Of a stretch of 28,069 bases of DNA, positions 16,835-25,603 are shown one piece after another. Each line of letters opens with the position of its first letter. The first letter of the stretch is position 1. The stretch covers positions 1 to 28,069 of the forward strand of contig JAOUGQ010000005.1 in assembly GCA_029865515.1 (NCBI GenBank). The letters run 5' to 3'. A model generated the notes under the pieces. It was not told the DNA's origin. It made no database searches and saw only the letters and a program-made list of their open reading frames with translations. Source of the stretch: Nitrospirota bacterium (lineage in GTDB: Bacteria; Nitrospirota; Nitrospiria; Nitrospirales; UBA8639). The position numbers were made by a program, and so were the translations under genes.

Positions 16835-17644
16835 ATGGGATATAAAATTAAAGACATCTCAAACAAATCTTCTACTGTGGAACCAGTTCAATTCCTATCC
16901 AGTAAAGAGCGGTTTCTCTTTTTTGTGGAAGAGAACCGGGCGATGGTGTGGGGCGGGATACTTCTGGTGATGGTCGTGATTGTGGCAATTGTCACGTTGA
17001 GTTGGCTGAACCAACAAAAACAGGAACAGGCCTGGGAATTAGAAGGGCAAGCGCAAACAGTTTATTTGGATCGCCCATTGGATGATGTCAAAAAAGGCCA
17101 GGAGAATATTCAAAAAGCCTCAACCATGTTTAAAGAAATTCTTGACCAATTTTCAGGAACGGACAGTGCAGAGGTATCCGCATTTTTATTGGGTAACAGT
17201 TTGATGGAGGAGCAAAATTACCAGGCGGCGATAGATATCTACACTTCATTCATCAAGCAATATGCTCAAGATCGCATCTTTGTGGGATTGGTGCAGCAGC
17301 GATTGGGGCTTGCCTATTTGCTCAATGGAAATCGAGAAGCCGCTATGAAAGCCTTTGAAGCTGTGTTGGCCAATCCACATGCGTTAAATAAAGATCAGGT
17401 GGTTTTTGAACTGGCGAAGCTCGCAGAGGCGGAGGAGAACGTTGCTGAAGCGGTGATTCAATATAAAAAGGTTGTCCAGGAATTTCCTTTGTCTCCGTTT
17501 GCGTCTGAAGCGGCCCTTCGTTTGAAGGTGTTGGCGCCGGAAGAAGCCAAAGATTCTCCCGCACCGGAAACGAAAGACACTGGAGAATTAAAGAAAGGTA
17601 CCTCTGAAGCCAAGCCGGTTAAGAACGAAGGAGGGGAACAATAA
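16835..17644 (+). CDS. Membrane-anchored TPR protein (YfgM-like)
   Basis: The 269-residue protein has a short cytoplasmic N-terminus, one transmembrane helix (about 37-58, 'VWGGILLVMVVIVAIVTLSWL' region) and periplasmic TPR repeats (about 70-235). A charged tail follows (APETKDTGELKKGTSEAKP). The layout matches YfgM/ancillary SecYEG-translocon or BamD-like TPR proteins; TPRs bind peptides or partner proteins. The ATG at 16835 follows a purine-rich GAGGGAAGAGGG tract and a good promoter. It is convergent with the lytic transglycosylase gene (32 bases apart, no terminator seen). Fold good, exact partner unknown. Confidence 0.8.
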   Translation: MGYKIKDISNKSSTVEPVQFLSSKERFLFFVEENRAMVWGGILLVMVVIVAIVTLSWLNQQKQEQAWELEGQAQTVYLDRPLDDVKKGQENIQKASTMFKEILDQFSGTDSAEVSAFLLGNSLMEEQNYQAAIDIYTSFIKQYAQDRIFVGLVQQRLGLAYLLNGNREAAMKAFEAVLANPHALNKDQVVFELAKLAEAEENVAEAVIQYKKVVQEFPLSPFASEAALRLKVLAPEEAKDSPAPETKDTGELKKGTSEAKPVKNEGGEQ

Positions 17645-17676
17645 GAAGAGAGCCGTTGCCTCACATACTGATTGGG

Positions 17677-19764
17677 TTATTGGCTTACCATTAACATGCG
17701 ACCAGCCTGAATGATACTTGAAGAGAGGTTATTGAGGGCCCGCAATTCCTGAACACTTACGCTGAATTGTTTGGCGATGGTCCATAAGCTATCTCCTCGT
17801 CGGACCTGATACCATTTAGAATCGTTCCTGCTTGAAGGGCTCGCTTCAGGTTTCTCTTTCACCCGTAATCGGTCGCCCGGATGAATGATATGGCTGGAGA
17901 GATTGTTCAGCCTCATCAGGGAATTCACCGATATTCCAAATCGTGTCGCAATGTTTCCCAGGGAATCTCCAGATCGGACGCGATACCATCTGATTTCGGT
18001 ATCAGTATAGTCTTCATCCCCGGCTCCTCGCACCCGGAGTTTTGTCCCTACTCGTAAGATGTTATTTCTTAAGCCATTCATAGCTTTCAGCTGACTGACT
18101 TTCATGCCAAACCGTTTGGCCACCACCGATAAACTATCTCCACGCCGGACCTGATACCATTCCGTTGGCGGCGGAGGAGGTTGGGTCCAGACCGCAAGTC
18201 TTGGCTGGTGTTCTTCAACCAGAGAGGCCATCCCGAGCGGGACCTTCAGGTAATAGCCAGGACCGGTGAGACTGGGCACGATACTCCGTCGAAGTTCCGG
18301 GTTGAGCCGTTGGAGTTCCTCAACCGGAATCCCCGTTTGTTGTGTGACGGCCGAAAGATGAACGCGTTTCGTAATCAGGACTTCTTCAAATTCATGGCGT
18401 TCGCCGTCTGGAGTGCTGAATCCATAGGCCGTGGGATTTTGCGCGATAAGGGTGGCCGCAATAAAGCGAGGCACATATTCTTTGGTCTCCCTTCTTATGT
18501 GCCGTGACCGTCGAATAGTCCAAAAGTCACGGGTGCCGGTCTTTTTGATGGCCCGGGAAATCTTTCCGCTTCCCGCGTTATAAGCCGCTAGGGCCAGAGG
18601 CCAGGAGCCAAACTGGTCATATAAATCCCGGAGATGATGGGCCGCAGCTACCGTGGATTTAATTGGATCACGTCGTTCATCCAAATACCAATCGACATCA
18701 AGTCCATACACGCGACCGGTTCCTTTCATAAATTGCCAGGGGCCGGAGGCGCGGGATCGAGAAAACGCACGGGGATTGAATCCGCTCTCAACGAGCGAGA
18801 GATACATTAATTCCTGCGGGAGACCAAGTTCACGAAAAACGGGCTCCACAAGATCTTGATAGTGATGAAACCGATCGAGATATGATTGAAATCGTTCCGG
18901 AATCCCAAACTGAAAATATTCGAGGTTCTTTTCTACAGATTCGTTCAGGACAAGGGGAATGGATCCATACGCTCCTGGTTTTTTCTGTGGAGGAGCTTCC
19001 CAGGTAGGATCAAAAACCCTAGCAAATCGAGCCTGAAACACTTGGGACCGTTGCTCAACGGAGTCTTTGGCATTAAATCGTAATTTTGGAGGGAAGGTTG
19101 TTGCAGATCTCGTTTGAGATTCCTGTGGGGGATCAATTAATGAAGGGGCAACGGGTTCTCTGGCGTCCGCTGCGTGACTCTGGATTTCATGCGTATTTGC
19201 TATCGCTTCGGAATGAGATGGGTTCGAGTCTTTCCGTGAAGGGACCTCATCGTTAAAAGAAGCTGGTTGGTGCAAGGAGTTGCTTTCATCGAGGGCAAGA
19301 GCTGAAGGCTCATCAGAAAGGACAGAAGGTGTCGAAGCGATCGAAAGGTCTTCAATGGGTGAATCTGTGATGACGGGAATTGCTACTTTACTTTGCTCGG
19401 CCTGGTTGCCTGATTGTTCGAAGTAAGGATTATCGTGGATGGAGCCATCCAACTGCGTTTCTAGGGTAGAGTTGGGGGCATTGTAGGAAGATTCTATTCG
19501 TTCTCGTTGAGGAGATATTTCCTGAGAGACAGTTGAGTGTTCAGGACCCTGCGGACTATTTGCAAGAGAATAATTAAAAGTGAGGGGTTCCTCAGATGAA
19601 TGAGGGGAAGGTATGGTAGAAATTTGCCCAAGGGTTGATTGGGGCAAGAAAGCCCATGTTGCCAAAACCACACTGGAGACAACCAGCACCTGACGAGCAA
19701 AGAATACAGCTCGAAGAGGAAGGCAATAACTTTGAACCTGCAACGTTTTTTCTAAGTATCTCAT
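17677..19764 (-). CDS. mltD: Membrane-bound lytic transglycosylase D-like, SLT + LysM
   Basis: It cleaves peptidoglycan glycan strands with formation of 1,6-anhydroMurNAc. A signal/anchor segment lies at about 20-45. A long Ser/Pro/Glu-rich spacer (50-230) is followed by the SLT domain (about 305-430) with catalytic Glu326 in 'LSLVESGFNP', 'ASGPWQFMKGTGRVYGL' and 'ALAAYNAGSGKI'. A degenerate LysM-like segment (about 467-508) and three canonical LysM domains (536-578, 593-635, 651-694; 'WYQVRRGDSL') bind peptidoglycan. Three to four LysMs and the 250-residue spacer make it larger (695 residues) than E. coli MltD (about 450). No lipobox is seen. The ATG at 19764 follows a TTGACA promoter candidate. 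Confidence 0.92.
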   Translation of the reverse strand: MRYLEKTLQVQSYCLPLRAVFFARQVLVVSSVVLATWAFLPQSTLGQISTIPSPHSSEEPLTFNYSLANSPQGPEHSTVSQEISPQRERIESSYNAPNSTLETQLDGSIHDNPYFEQSGNQAEQSKVAIPVITDSPIEDLSIASTPSVLSDEPSALALDESNSLHQPASFNDEVPSRKDSNPSHSEAIANTHEIQSHAADAREPVAPSLIDPPQESQTRSATTFPPKLRFNAKDSVEQRSQVFQARFARVFDPTWEAPPQKKPGAYGSIPLVLNESVEKNLEYFQFGIPERFQSYLDRFHHYQDLVEPVFRELGLPQELMYLSLVESGFNPRAFSRSRASGPWQFMKGTGRVYGLDVDWYLDERRDPIKSTVAAAHHLRDLYDQFGSWPLALAAYNAGSGKISRAIKKTGTRDFWTIRRSRHIRRETKEYVPRFIAATLIAQNPTAYGFSTPDGERHEFEEVLITKRVHLSAVTQQTGIPVEELQRLNPELRRSIVPSLTGPGYYLKVPLGMASLVEEHQPRLAVWTQPPPPPTEWYQVRRGDSLSVVAKRFGMKVSQLKAMNGLRNNILRVGTKLRVRGAGDEDYTDTEIRWYRVRSGDSLGNIATRFGISVNSLMRLNNLSSHIIHPGDRLRVKEKPEASPSSRNDSKWYQVRRGDSLWTIAKQFSVSVQELRALNNLSSSIIQAGRMLMVSQ

Positions 19765-19802
19765 ATTATGAGAGTTTTCGGCAGATCCTTGAACGACTTA
19801 AT

Positions 19803-19831
19803 AGGCTACCGTCGCAAGGAAAGATTGTCAA
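19803..19831 (-). promoter_or_regulatory. Promoter candidate for the mltD-like gene
   Basis: TTGACA (19826-19831) is 17 bases from TAGCCT (19803-19808) on the minus strand, about 32 bases upstream of the ATG at 19764 when counted from the likely start. The -10 is a poor match. Confidence 0.4.
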
Positions 19832-19976
19832 ACATTTTTCAAAGTCTTAATTCTTGATCTCTATTTGCAAAACATTGCACAAATCGCACCAATAGGTAAG
19901 TGTATGAAAGAAAGAAAAAATAAAATAGAAGGATGCCAGAGACAGGAATTTTTATCCCACTCGATAGGCGGATATG

Positions 19977-21926
19977 TCACCGATGAGGGTTTACCGGAAG
20001 GGCCAGCGTAAAATACCGCCCCCCTTCCTCGTGAAGTAACCGTTTTCCCCGAAGTGACGTCAGAATATCGACAAGAGGTACCATGACGGCTTCATCAGAT
20101 CCTGACAGAGAGGAATCCTGCAAGCCCTTGCGAATCTGTTCAAATGATTTGGGTTGCTCATTACAAAATTCCAATATGAAGGCAGATGGTCCCTCAAATC
20201 GTTCACTGGTCGGGCTCGTTCCCCTGCCATCATAGACGGTGAGATAGCTCAAGGCTTTCGCAAAGAATAGAAAGGGCCGATTAGGGGAGTGATAGCGGTG
20301 CTTCCACTCCTGCACTAGTCTGACGAGTTCCTCATAGTGTTGAGGATCGACTTTCCAATCGATCTCGTACTCAAAATCATACGCAATTTTATTAAGATCG
20401 ACCTTCCGTTCGTCATAGACATATGAATAGGCTAATCCCGGCCCTGTCAGGCGAATGCCGTATTGTTCCGGCCATTTAAAATAAGGGCTAAACCGTTCGA
20501 GCCAGAGTTTTGCGGTAGCCTCCGGAGGTTGGAGATGGACCAAAGCCGGAATCATCTCTATTTGCTGCCGGTAATCAGCGTCGGTTTCCTGTGGGAAGCC
20601 CAATAAAAGATTCCAGGAGAGATCAATGTTGTAATACCGGCTCCATTTTAAGCATTGGATATTTTGTAAGGGGCTCACACCCTTATCCATTTCCTTAAGT
20701 TGCGCCAGGCTCAGGCTTTCAATCCCCGGTTGCATGCACTTCACCCCGCCTTTTGCCAGCGTCTGAATCTGCCGTTTATTCAGATTGCTTTTTGTTTCCA
20801 TAAACACATCCAGGTCCACATGCTGCTGGGCCAGTTGCCCAAATAAACCGTCCACATATTTCATATCAATAATATTATCGACCAGGCGAAAGCGGGTCGT
20901 GTCGTAGCGGCTGGAGAGATAGTCCAACTCCGAGGCGACTTGGGCAGGAGTCTTCGCACGAAATTCCATGGCTTGGGCATTCAATCCGCAAAAGGTGCAA
21001 TGATGTTTTTCGCCCCACCAGCACCCGCGTGATCCTTCATAGAGCAGAATCCGGTTTAACCCGGTGGAGCCCTGCCTGGCTAACTCATGGAGTTCGGCAA
21101 AATAATCATCATAATCAGGGGGTGGAAGTTCGGAAAATTGAGTGAACAGAGAATCCTGAGGAGTCAAGTGAATCTGACCATTTCGCCGATAGGCCACTCC
21201 TGGAGGGATATCCGTTTCTTCACCAAGAAGGATTCGTTGAACCAAGGGAGGAAAGGTCTCTTCACCCTCCCCGATTACCACGTAATCAATCCAGGGAAAT
21301 GCCCGAAAATGTTCCAGTCCCATTTCTCCATCGAAATTGGCACCGCCAAAAACAATCCGTACGTTGGGGTATACGTCCTTGATCAACTTCGCCAGGCTTA
21401 AGCTGGCAACATTTTGATCGAAGGTAGAGGTGAATCCCACCAGGTCAAATTGACTCCAATCCACTGTCGTCAGGCACCAGGTTAAAAATTGCGGAGCGAT
21501 CGTGCGGGCGATTTCTTCTAGATGACCAATAGAACACCCGGCTTCTCGGGCCGTGTTTTCGAAAATGGGTTTGAACACTTTTGGATATTCGGCGTGTTTC
21601 GGATTATCTCGAAACAACAAGGCAGAGAACAGCCATTCGCCAAACAGGCCTCGTTTCTCACACAAGATCTCATACAACGGCACCCCAATCTTATGTGCGA
21701 ACCGGAGATTAAAGTGGTAGGTCTGGGTGCCGATTCCTTGCGCTTTCAACAAAGCCGAAAGAGTGCCCAGTTGAATCGAGGGGAATTTCGAATAACTAAA
21801 TGGCATCGTCACCAAGGCGACCTTGGTTCCAAATGATCGGAAATCAGCGGTGTGCTGAGAAACAGCAGATTGAGGTCGATTCGCCTTTGAAGGGACCGGA
21901 TGAATCAAGGTGGGGCTGGGTGCCAT
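19977..21926 (-). CDS. B12-binding radical SAM protein, RiPP-maturation C-methyltransferase type
   Basis: The 649-residue enzyme has an N-terminal B12-binding-like Rossmann domain (about 35-240, 'VALVTMPFS', 'IVFGGANFDGEMG', 'VVIGEGEETFPPLV'). A radical SAM core follows with Cys302, Cys310 and Cys313 in 'GCWWGEKHHCTFCGLN' (C-x7-C-x2-C, not the common Cx3Cx2C). This cluster and the 'EGSRGCWWG' context are those of the family that matures ribosomal peptides by C-methylation (TIGR03975 type), as I recall it. The ATG at 21926 is preferred; a TTG at 21938 overlaps the preceding stop as TTGA. It follows the pterin dehydratase gene directly. No precursor peptide is evident nearby, so the substrate is open; a cobalamin-dependent methylase of another target is possible. 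Confidence 0.82.
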   Translation of the reverse strand: MAPSPTLIHPVPSKANRPQSAVSQHTADFRSFGTKVALVTMPFSYSKFPSIQLGTLSALLKAQGIGTQTYHFNLRFAHKIGVPLYEILCEKRGLFGEWLFSALLFRDNPKHAEYPKVFKPIFENTAREAGCSIGHLEEIARTIAPQFLTWCLTTVDWSQFDLVGFTSTFDQNVASLSLAKLIKDVYPNVRIVFGGANFDGEMGLEHFRAFPWIDYVVIGEGEETFPPLVQRILLGEETDIPPGVAYRRNGQIHLTPQDSLFTQFSELPPPDYDDYFAELHELARQGSTGLNRILLYEGSRGCWWGEKHHCTFCGLNAQAMEFRAKTPAQVASELDYLSSRYDTTRFRLVDNIIDMKYVDGLFGQLAQQHVDLDVFMETKSNLNKRQIQTLAKGGVKCMQPGIESLSLAQLKEMDKGVSPLQNIQCLKWSRYYNIDLSWNLLLGFPQETDADYRQQIEMIPALVHLQPPEATAKLWLERFSPYFKWPEQYGIRLTGPGLAYSYVYDERKVDLNKIAYDFEYEIDWKVDPQHYEELVRLVQEWKHRYHSPNRPFLFFAKALSYLTVYDGRGTSPTSERFEGPSAFILEFCNEQPKSFEQIRKGLQDSSLSGSDEAVMVPLVDILTSLRGKRLLHEEGGRYFTLALPVNPHR

Positions 21927-21934
21927 GAGAATGT

Positions 21935-22279
21935 TCAATAAGAATCGGGAAGTTGAAAGGCGCGATCAGCTTTGGCTGCTAAGAAAAAATCGCTTTCGGT
22001 GAGCCCTTGAATCTTATGGGTCCAGATTTCCACTTTGCATTTTCCCCAGGCCAAATACAAATCCGGGTGATGTCCCTCAAGTTCGGCTACATTGCCCACT
22101 CGATTGGTAAAAGCCAGGGCATCAGCGAAGTTGTCAAAGGTATACGTTTTCTCAATGTGGCCTTGAGCATTCAATGACCAGCCAGGGTCCAACTGACCCA
22201 GCAGTTCCTGAATTTTTTGAGGTTCCAACGGGGGAACGCCTCCACGACAAGGAACACATGTGTTATCGGCCAGGCTCAT
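21935..22279 (-). CDS. phhB: Pterin-4a-carbinolamine dehydratase
   Basis: It dehydrates 4a-hydroxytetrahydropterin to quinonoid dihydropterin, recycling the cofactor of aromatic hydroxylases; related proteins act in molybdopterin metabolism. The family motif appears as 'ELEGHHPDLYLAWGKCKVEIWTH' (the 'EGHHPD' core carries the active-site histidines). The length of 114 is typical. An N-terminal stretch with a CVPC pair (residues 8-11), which I recall from many bacterial members, precedes the fold. The ATG at 22279 has GAGGAGGAAGAG just upstream, a strong site. Its stop overlaps or abuts the radical SAM gene start. No phenylalanine hydroxylase gene is in view, so its real role here is unclear. 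Confidence 0.93.
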   Translation of the reverse strand: MSLADNTCVPCRGGVPPLEPQKIQELLGQLDPGWSLNAQGHIEKTYTFDNFADALAFTNRVGNVAELEGHHPDLYLAWGKCKVEIWTHKIQGLTESDFFLAAKADRAFQLPDSY

Positions 22280-23245
22280 TTCTCTTCCTCCTCTATGTAC
22301 TCAAAACCGATTGTAGGATGCCATTTCCCTGGGCATAGTCGTTAATCCTTATGTTCGTTATGTTCGGGAACACCTGCTTCCTACTCCCTCTTTACGTAAA
22401 AATGAGATTTGGTGAGGAGGAGAACCACAAAAAAATAGGTGGTTTCCATAGACGATAGCCAAATCTATTCACTGATTATAGACATCACCAAGTTCTGTGC
22501 ACAATTCCAAAGGCAGGGGTACCCACGGAATGGGGATTAAGGGAACAGAAAATTGTTTTCATGGAGGATTTGGCGGGTATGACTCAATTCAGTAATTGGC
22601 GTGCGCGCTCCACAAGCAAACCGAGAAGGGAAGGAGCAGGAAAATGATGGCTCAAGCCACCATACTTGCCGGGCCAAAGAATAGACGTCAGGTTTCCGTG
22701 AATCACGTTGTCTCGCAGGGCAATCAATTCTGTTGTCGTGAATGTGGTCTTGGAATGAAGGGGAGTGGGTAACAATACATAAGCGCTGAGGAAAGGTTGT
22801 ATGATCGAATGCGAAAGATTGTGTGAGTGTTCGCCAATGAGAAAAATAACGTGTCCATCAAGAGCTTTGAGCAGGGTTTACGATTTGCCGAGGATGTCCC
22901 GGCTGAAAAGCGTGAAGATTTTTTTGGAGGTTCGTGTGATTAGTTGTTCGAACCAGCCGAAGGAAGATGGGTTTCAGATTTTGTCAATTAGAGAACACCA
23001 GGGGGTTGCTGTGGCAAGATTTTTCTTGGCTAACCGATAGAGCGGTCTTTCATGCCGGTTATCACGACATCTTGCCTGAAATTGTTTCCGACTCATATAC
23101 CCTCAACTGAGGTGCCACATTTTGTATCTGTCCTCTGGTTTGAGTGATTCACCTAGAGCGCCGGCCATGACATGGGTGGAAATATGGCAAAGTGAACGGA
23201 ATCCTTTGGCTCAGGTTTGGAGGAATCATCCAGGCTCTTTTGACC
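22280..23245. other. Gene-poor stretch (~970 bases)
   Basis: I see no convincing gene here. The left third should hold the phhB promoter, but no good -35/-10 pair is visible. The short frames in it lack ribosome-binding sites and recognisable domains. The only coding-like signal is the broken minus-strand frame listed separately. Confidence 0.6.
22584..22974 (-). pseudogene. Possible decayed minus-strand reading frame
   Basis: One minus-strand frame stays open from about 22974 to 22584 except for a TAA at 22878-22880. It reads '…WFEQLITRTSKKIFTLFSRD' then, after the stop, 'TLLKALDGHVIFLIGEHSHN' and ends '…PAPSLLGLLVERARQLLN'. No start codon with a ribosome-binding site is visible and I cannot assign a family. 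It could be a remnant gene or chance. Confidence 0.2.
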
Positions 23246-24556
23246 TTAATAAGAGGTTGGAAGAAAATAGAAATCTCCTGAAAATGAGGATGACGTCCAA
23301 GGGGTTTGTTTCCCATTGGTTTCCTGTTCTACCCCTTGGAGCACCCGCTTGAAGACCTGTTCAACCGGCAGCCCTGGCGTTTGTAAATGGGTGAGTAAAT
23401 GCTTGGTGTACAGTCCGTTGCGGGCTTCTCCATCGCTTGCGACTTTGCCTGGACTGGTGGCATAGGCAATCAATGTTCCCTTGACTGCAGAGCTGCTGAC
23501 GACGGCCAAGCCTCGGCTTGCGGATCGAAATCCTTTAGCAAAGGGATTATCCCGGCATGCATCCAGAATGACAATATTCAATCCGTTGCGGGCTTCTCCC
23601 ATTTTTCCTAAAACCTGCCCGATGTTTACGGCCTTATACCGGACATCGCTCTCACTCTCAATATTAGCGTTCACCGGGATCAAATAATTCTCTCCATCGA
23701 CCTGGACACCATGTCCGGCGTAATAAAACAGCCCTACTCCTCCCTGATACAGCTGACGGCCGAATTCGCTAATGGCGTTCTCCATCTGTTCTTGTCCGGC
23801 GTTAAGCATGAATGTGACATCGAACCCCAGCTTTTCTAACGTCCTGGCCATATCTTGGGCATCGTTAGCGGGATTTCTGAGTGCTCCGATGTCGTATTGG
23901 GCATTTCCAATGACCAGCGCGGTTCGTTTCCCCGTCTCTTTCGGAATGGTGATGGGGGTATTTTCAGTGATGAGTGGGGAAAGGGTTGAAGGTGAGGATC
24001 CTCTCCCGCTCGATACGGACGTCATGGAGGGAGAATCTGTGGTGGTATATAACGTGACTTGCATAGAGCCGGAATTATCCTGTACCCAGGGAAAAGGATC
24101 ATTAATGGCAAAATAGAGATCCCCCTCTCCTGTGGCCCGCAGCTCGCATTCCTGGCCGACCTCAAACGGTTTTCCTTCTTCTCCTATCTTGCCCATGAGG
24201 GCACTCGAATTGATCCACGGGACTTCCTTCCCGGTGCCAGACAACCCTTCCGGCCCGCTCCAAACATTGAGTGAGGGGGCGAGACTCCACTTCCCCATGG
24301 CGAGGATTTTCATATGGGTGCCCGGGGTAATGTGCACGTCGGCTTTTTGCCATGCTTGATTGGCTTGTACCGTCAGGGTTTGTCCCTTCAGGGCGCTGGT
24401 TTCCATCCCGGTTGCGGGTTCATAGTTCACAAGGTCGTTCTCGTAGGATCGAGAAGGAGAAAATGTCAGGCAACCGGCTGTGGACAAATAGATCAGGATC
24501 AAGAAAGCCGGACCTGGTGGAATCAGCCAACGGCATAATGTCTTTCTTGGCTTCAT
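23246..24556 (-). CDS. Lipoprotein with lectin-like domain and caspase-like (C14) domain
   Basis: The 436-residue product has a signal peptide with lipobox (LSTAGC, lipid Cys29). A beta-rich domain at about 57-171 resembles the PA-I/LecA galactose-lectin fold ('VHITPGTHMKILAMGKWSL', 'INSSALMGKIGEEGKPFEVG', 'DLYFAINDP'). A Ser/Thr linker precedes a caspase-like domain (about 210-436). The catalytic dyad is His282 in 'YYAGHGV' and Cys334 in 'LDACRDNP', with 'RTALVIGNAQYD' at the start of the fold. Such proteases usually cut after basic residues. I use the ATG at 24556; a TTG at 24577 adds 7 residues. It stands alone, with a promoter candidate about 110 bases upstream. Substrate and compartment (periplasm or outer membrane) are inferred. 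Confidence 0.85.
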   Translation of the reverse strand: MKPRKTLCRWLIPPGPAFLILIYLSTAGCLTFSPSRSYENDLVNYEPATGMETSALKGQTLTVQANQAWQKADVHITPGTHMKILAMGKWSLAPSLNVWSGPEGLSGTGKEVPWINSSALMGKIGEEGKPFEVGQECELRATGEGDLYFAINDPFPWVQDNSGSMQVTLYTTTDSPSMTSVSSGRGSSPSTLSPLITENTPITIPKETGKRTALVIGNAQYDIGALRNPANDAQDMARTLEKLGFDVTFMLNAGQEQMENAISEFGRQLYQGGVGLFYYAGHGVQVDGENYLIPVNANIESESDVRYKAVNIGQVLGKMGEARNGLNIVILDACRDNPFAKGFRSASRGLAVVSSSAVKGTLIAYATSPGKVASDGEARNGLYTKHLLTHLQTPGLPVEQVFKRVLQGVEQETNGKQTPWTSSSFSGDFYFLPTSY

Positions 24557-24668
24557 AATCAAGGATTCTTTTTTCAAACTTTCCTGGATCAGGATAGTTA
24601 AGATGTTCCGGGTTAATGGAAAAATTCAACTTACAAGAGACTCTCAGAATACCGGTAAATACATGGCA

Positions 24669-24697
24669 ATTTTAGTCAGGGAGGATGTTTCGGTCAA
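24669..24697 (-). promoter_or_regulatory. Promoter candidate for the lectin-caspase gene
   Basis: Minus-strand TTGACC (24692-24697), 17 bases, TAAAAT (24669-24674). It would leave a leader of about 105 bases before the ATG at 24556. Confidence 0.55.
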
Positions 24698-25152
24698 AGA
24701 AAAAGTTTCGGTTGAATTTTATTATGTTGTGAGGATTAGTGCGGATCATAGAGATAGAGTGAGGAGCCTTCTTGGTTGAAAGCCTTAACCTGTTTTCTCA
24801 CCTTCTCAAGAATATTACCGCTGTCTGTCCCAAACAGTCGAAATCAGGTCTCCGAATTCCTGAGCTGATACGAGTTTTGGACGACTGGAGAGGGGAGTTC
24901 ACAATTATGTCTCCTCTGCTGTTCACGATATCCCAATGCAAGTAGAGCCGTCGGCACGTTTTGGAAACCGGGCAGCCACGCGCAGGGGCTGTGAGCCCGG
25001 TCCTCTATCGGCCATGGGTAAAACGATTCAGGCATAGATGCGCCATCAGGGTGCCAAGGAGGGAATTGAGACGCCGGGGAAAAGGACAGCTAGGAAGCGA
25101 CCGAGTCTTTGCCGCTTTTCAGCCAGCCTTCGATCTTTGGTAGGAGGTGCCC

Positions 25153-25302
25153 ATGGCCCAGTTGCAAAACGGAGCATGTCCGCAAACGGTTCTTCCGTTC
25201 AACACGCGTTTCGTCCGCGTCTCCAGGATGATGTGCGCTAATATCATAATCTGTTGGGAGAGGAGTGGTCTGCTAAGCAAGTTTATACACGATTTCGTCT
25301 AA
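25153..25302 (+). CDS. Possible small protein (49 aa)
   Basis: This ORF is shorter than most callers accept. Its ATG at 25153 is preceded by TAGGAGGTGCCC, an AGGAGG core at 5-6 bases, the best ribosome-binding site in this gap. The product starts MAQLQNGACPQTV and has three cysteines (in 'GACP', 'MMCAN' and 'IIICWE') and an Ile-rich centre. I recognise no family and see no promoter close by. It may be a real small protein or a chance Shine-Dalgarno. Confidence 0.3.
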   Translation: MAQLQNGACPQTVLPFNTRFVRVSRMMCANIIICWERSGLLSKFIHDFV

Positions 25303-25411
25303 GGTTAGATGAATAGGCCTGAATTGTTGTGCGACCCGTCCATGGGTGGCAGAGCCTTTGAGGTTGCTTTGAGGCCTGAGAGAGGGTTTTCTTGTCTTGT
25401 TCCAAGATCAT

Positions 25412-25441
25412 TTGACAACCTGAATCCTGGACAGGTAGAAA
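25412..25441 (+). promoter_or_regulatory. Promoter candidate upstream of the DUF2786-like gene
   Basis: TTGACA (25412-25417), 18 bases, TAGAAA (25436-25441), about 160 bases before the preferred start at 25604. Confidence 0.35.
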
Positions 25442-25603
25442 CCTCACCGAAGGCAGACATGAGGTTGGTATGATTCATGCCTCGCATTCAATTCGTGACG
25501 GTTTTGGGATATGAGCCGTTTCTTCTTGTCATGACCTTGTCGGTGAGAGAGATTGTGGAGTAGTTCAATGCCAGTGAATGCACTTCGGAAAAAGGGAGCG
25601 AGA

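Larger units (their letters stand above)
24578..25603. other. Gene-poor stretch (~1 kb)
   Basis: Apart from two promoter candidates and one 49-codon ORF (25153-25302), I see nothing that codes. Short frames on both strands have odd composition (His/Cys/Arg-rich) and no ribosome-binding sites. No terminal inverted repeats or transposase motifs are visible. Confidence 0.6.

Noticed and set aside
22280..22350. TACAAT hexamer as -10 of a phhB promoter
   Set aside because: No acceptable -35 lies at 16-18 bases, so I do not list it.
22400..22590. Minus-strand mini-ORFs (23 and 25 codons) upstream of phhB considered as RiPP precursors
   Set aside because: Neither has a ribosome-binding site; the sequence before one start is CCTCC, the wrong strand sense for a Shine-Dalgarno.
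24930..25260. Possible group II intron or transposon remnant
   Set aside because: No domain V-like hairpin, reverse-transcriptase motif, transposase motif or terminal inverted repeat could be found by eye.
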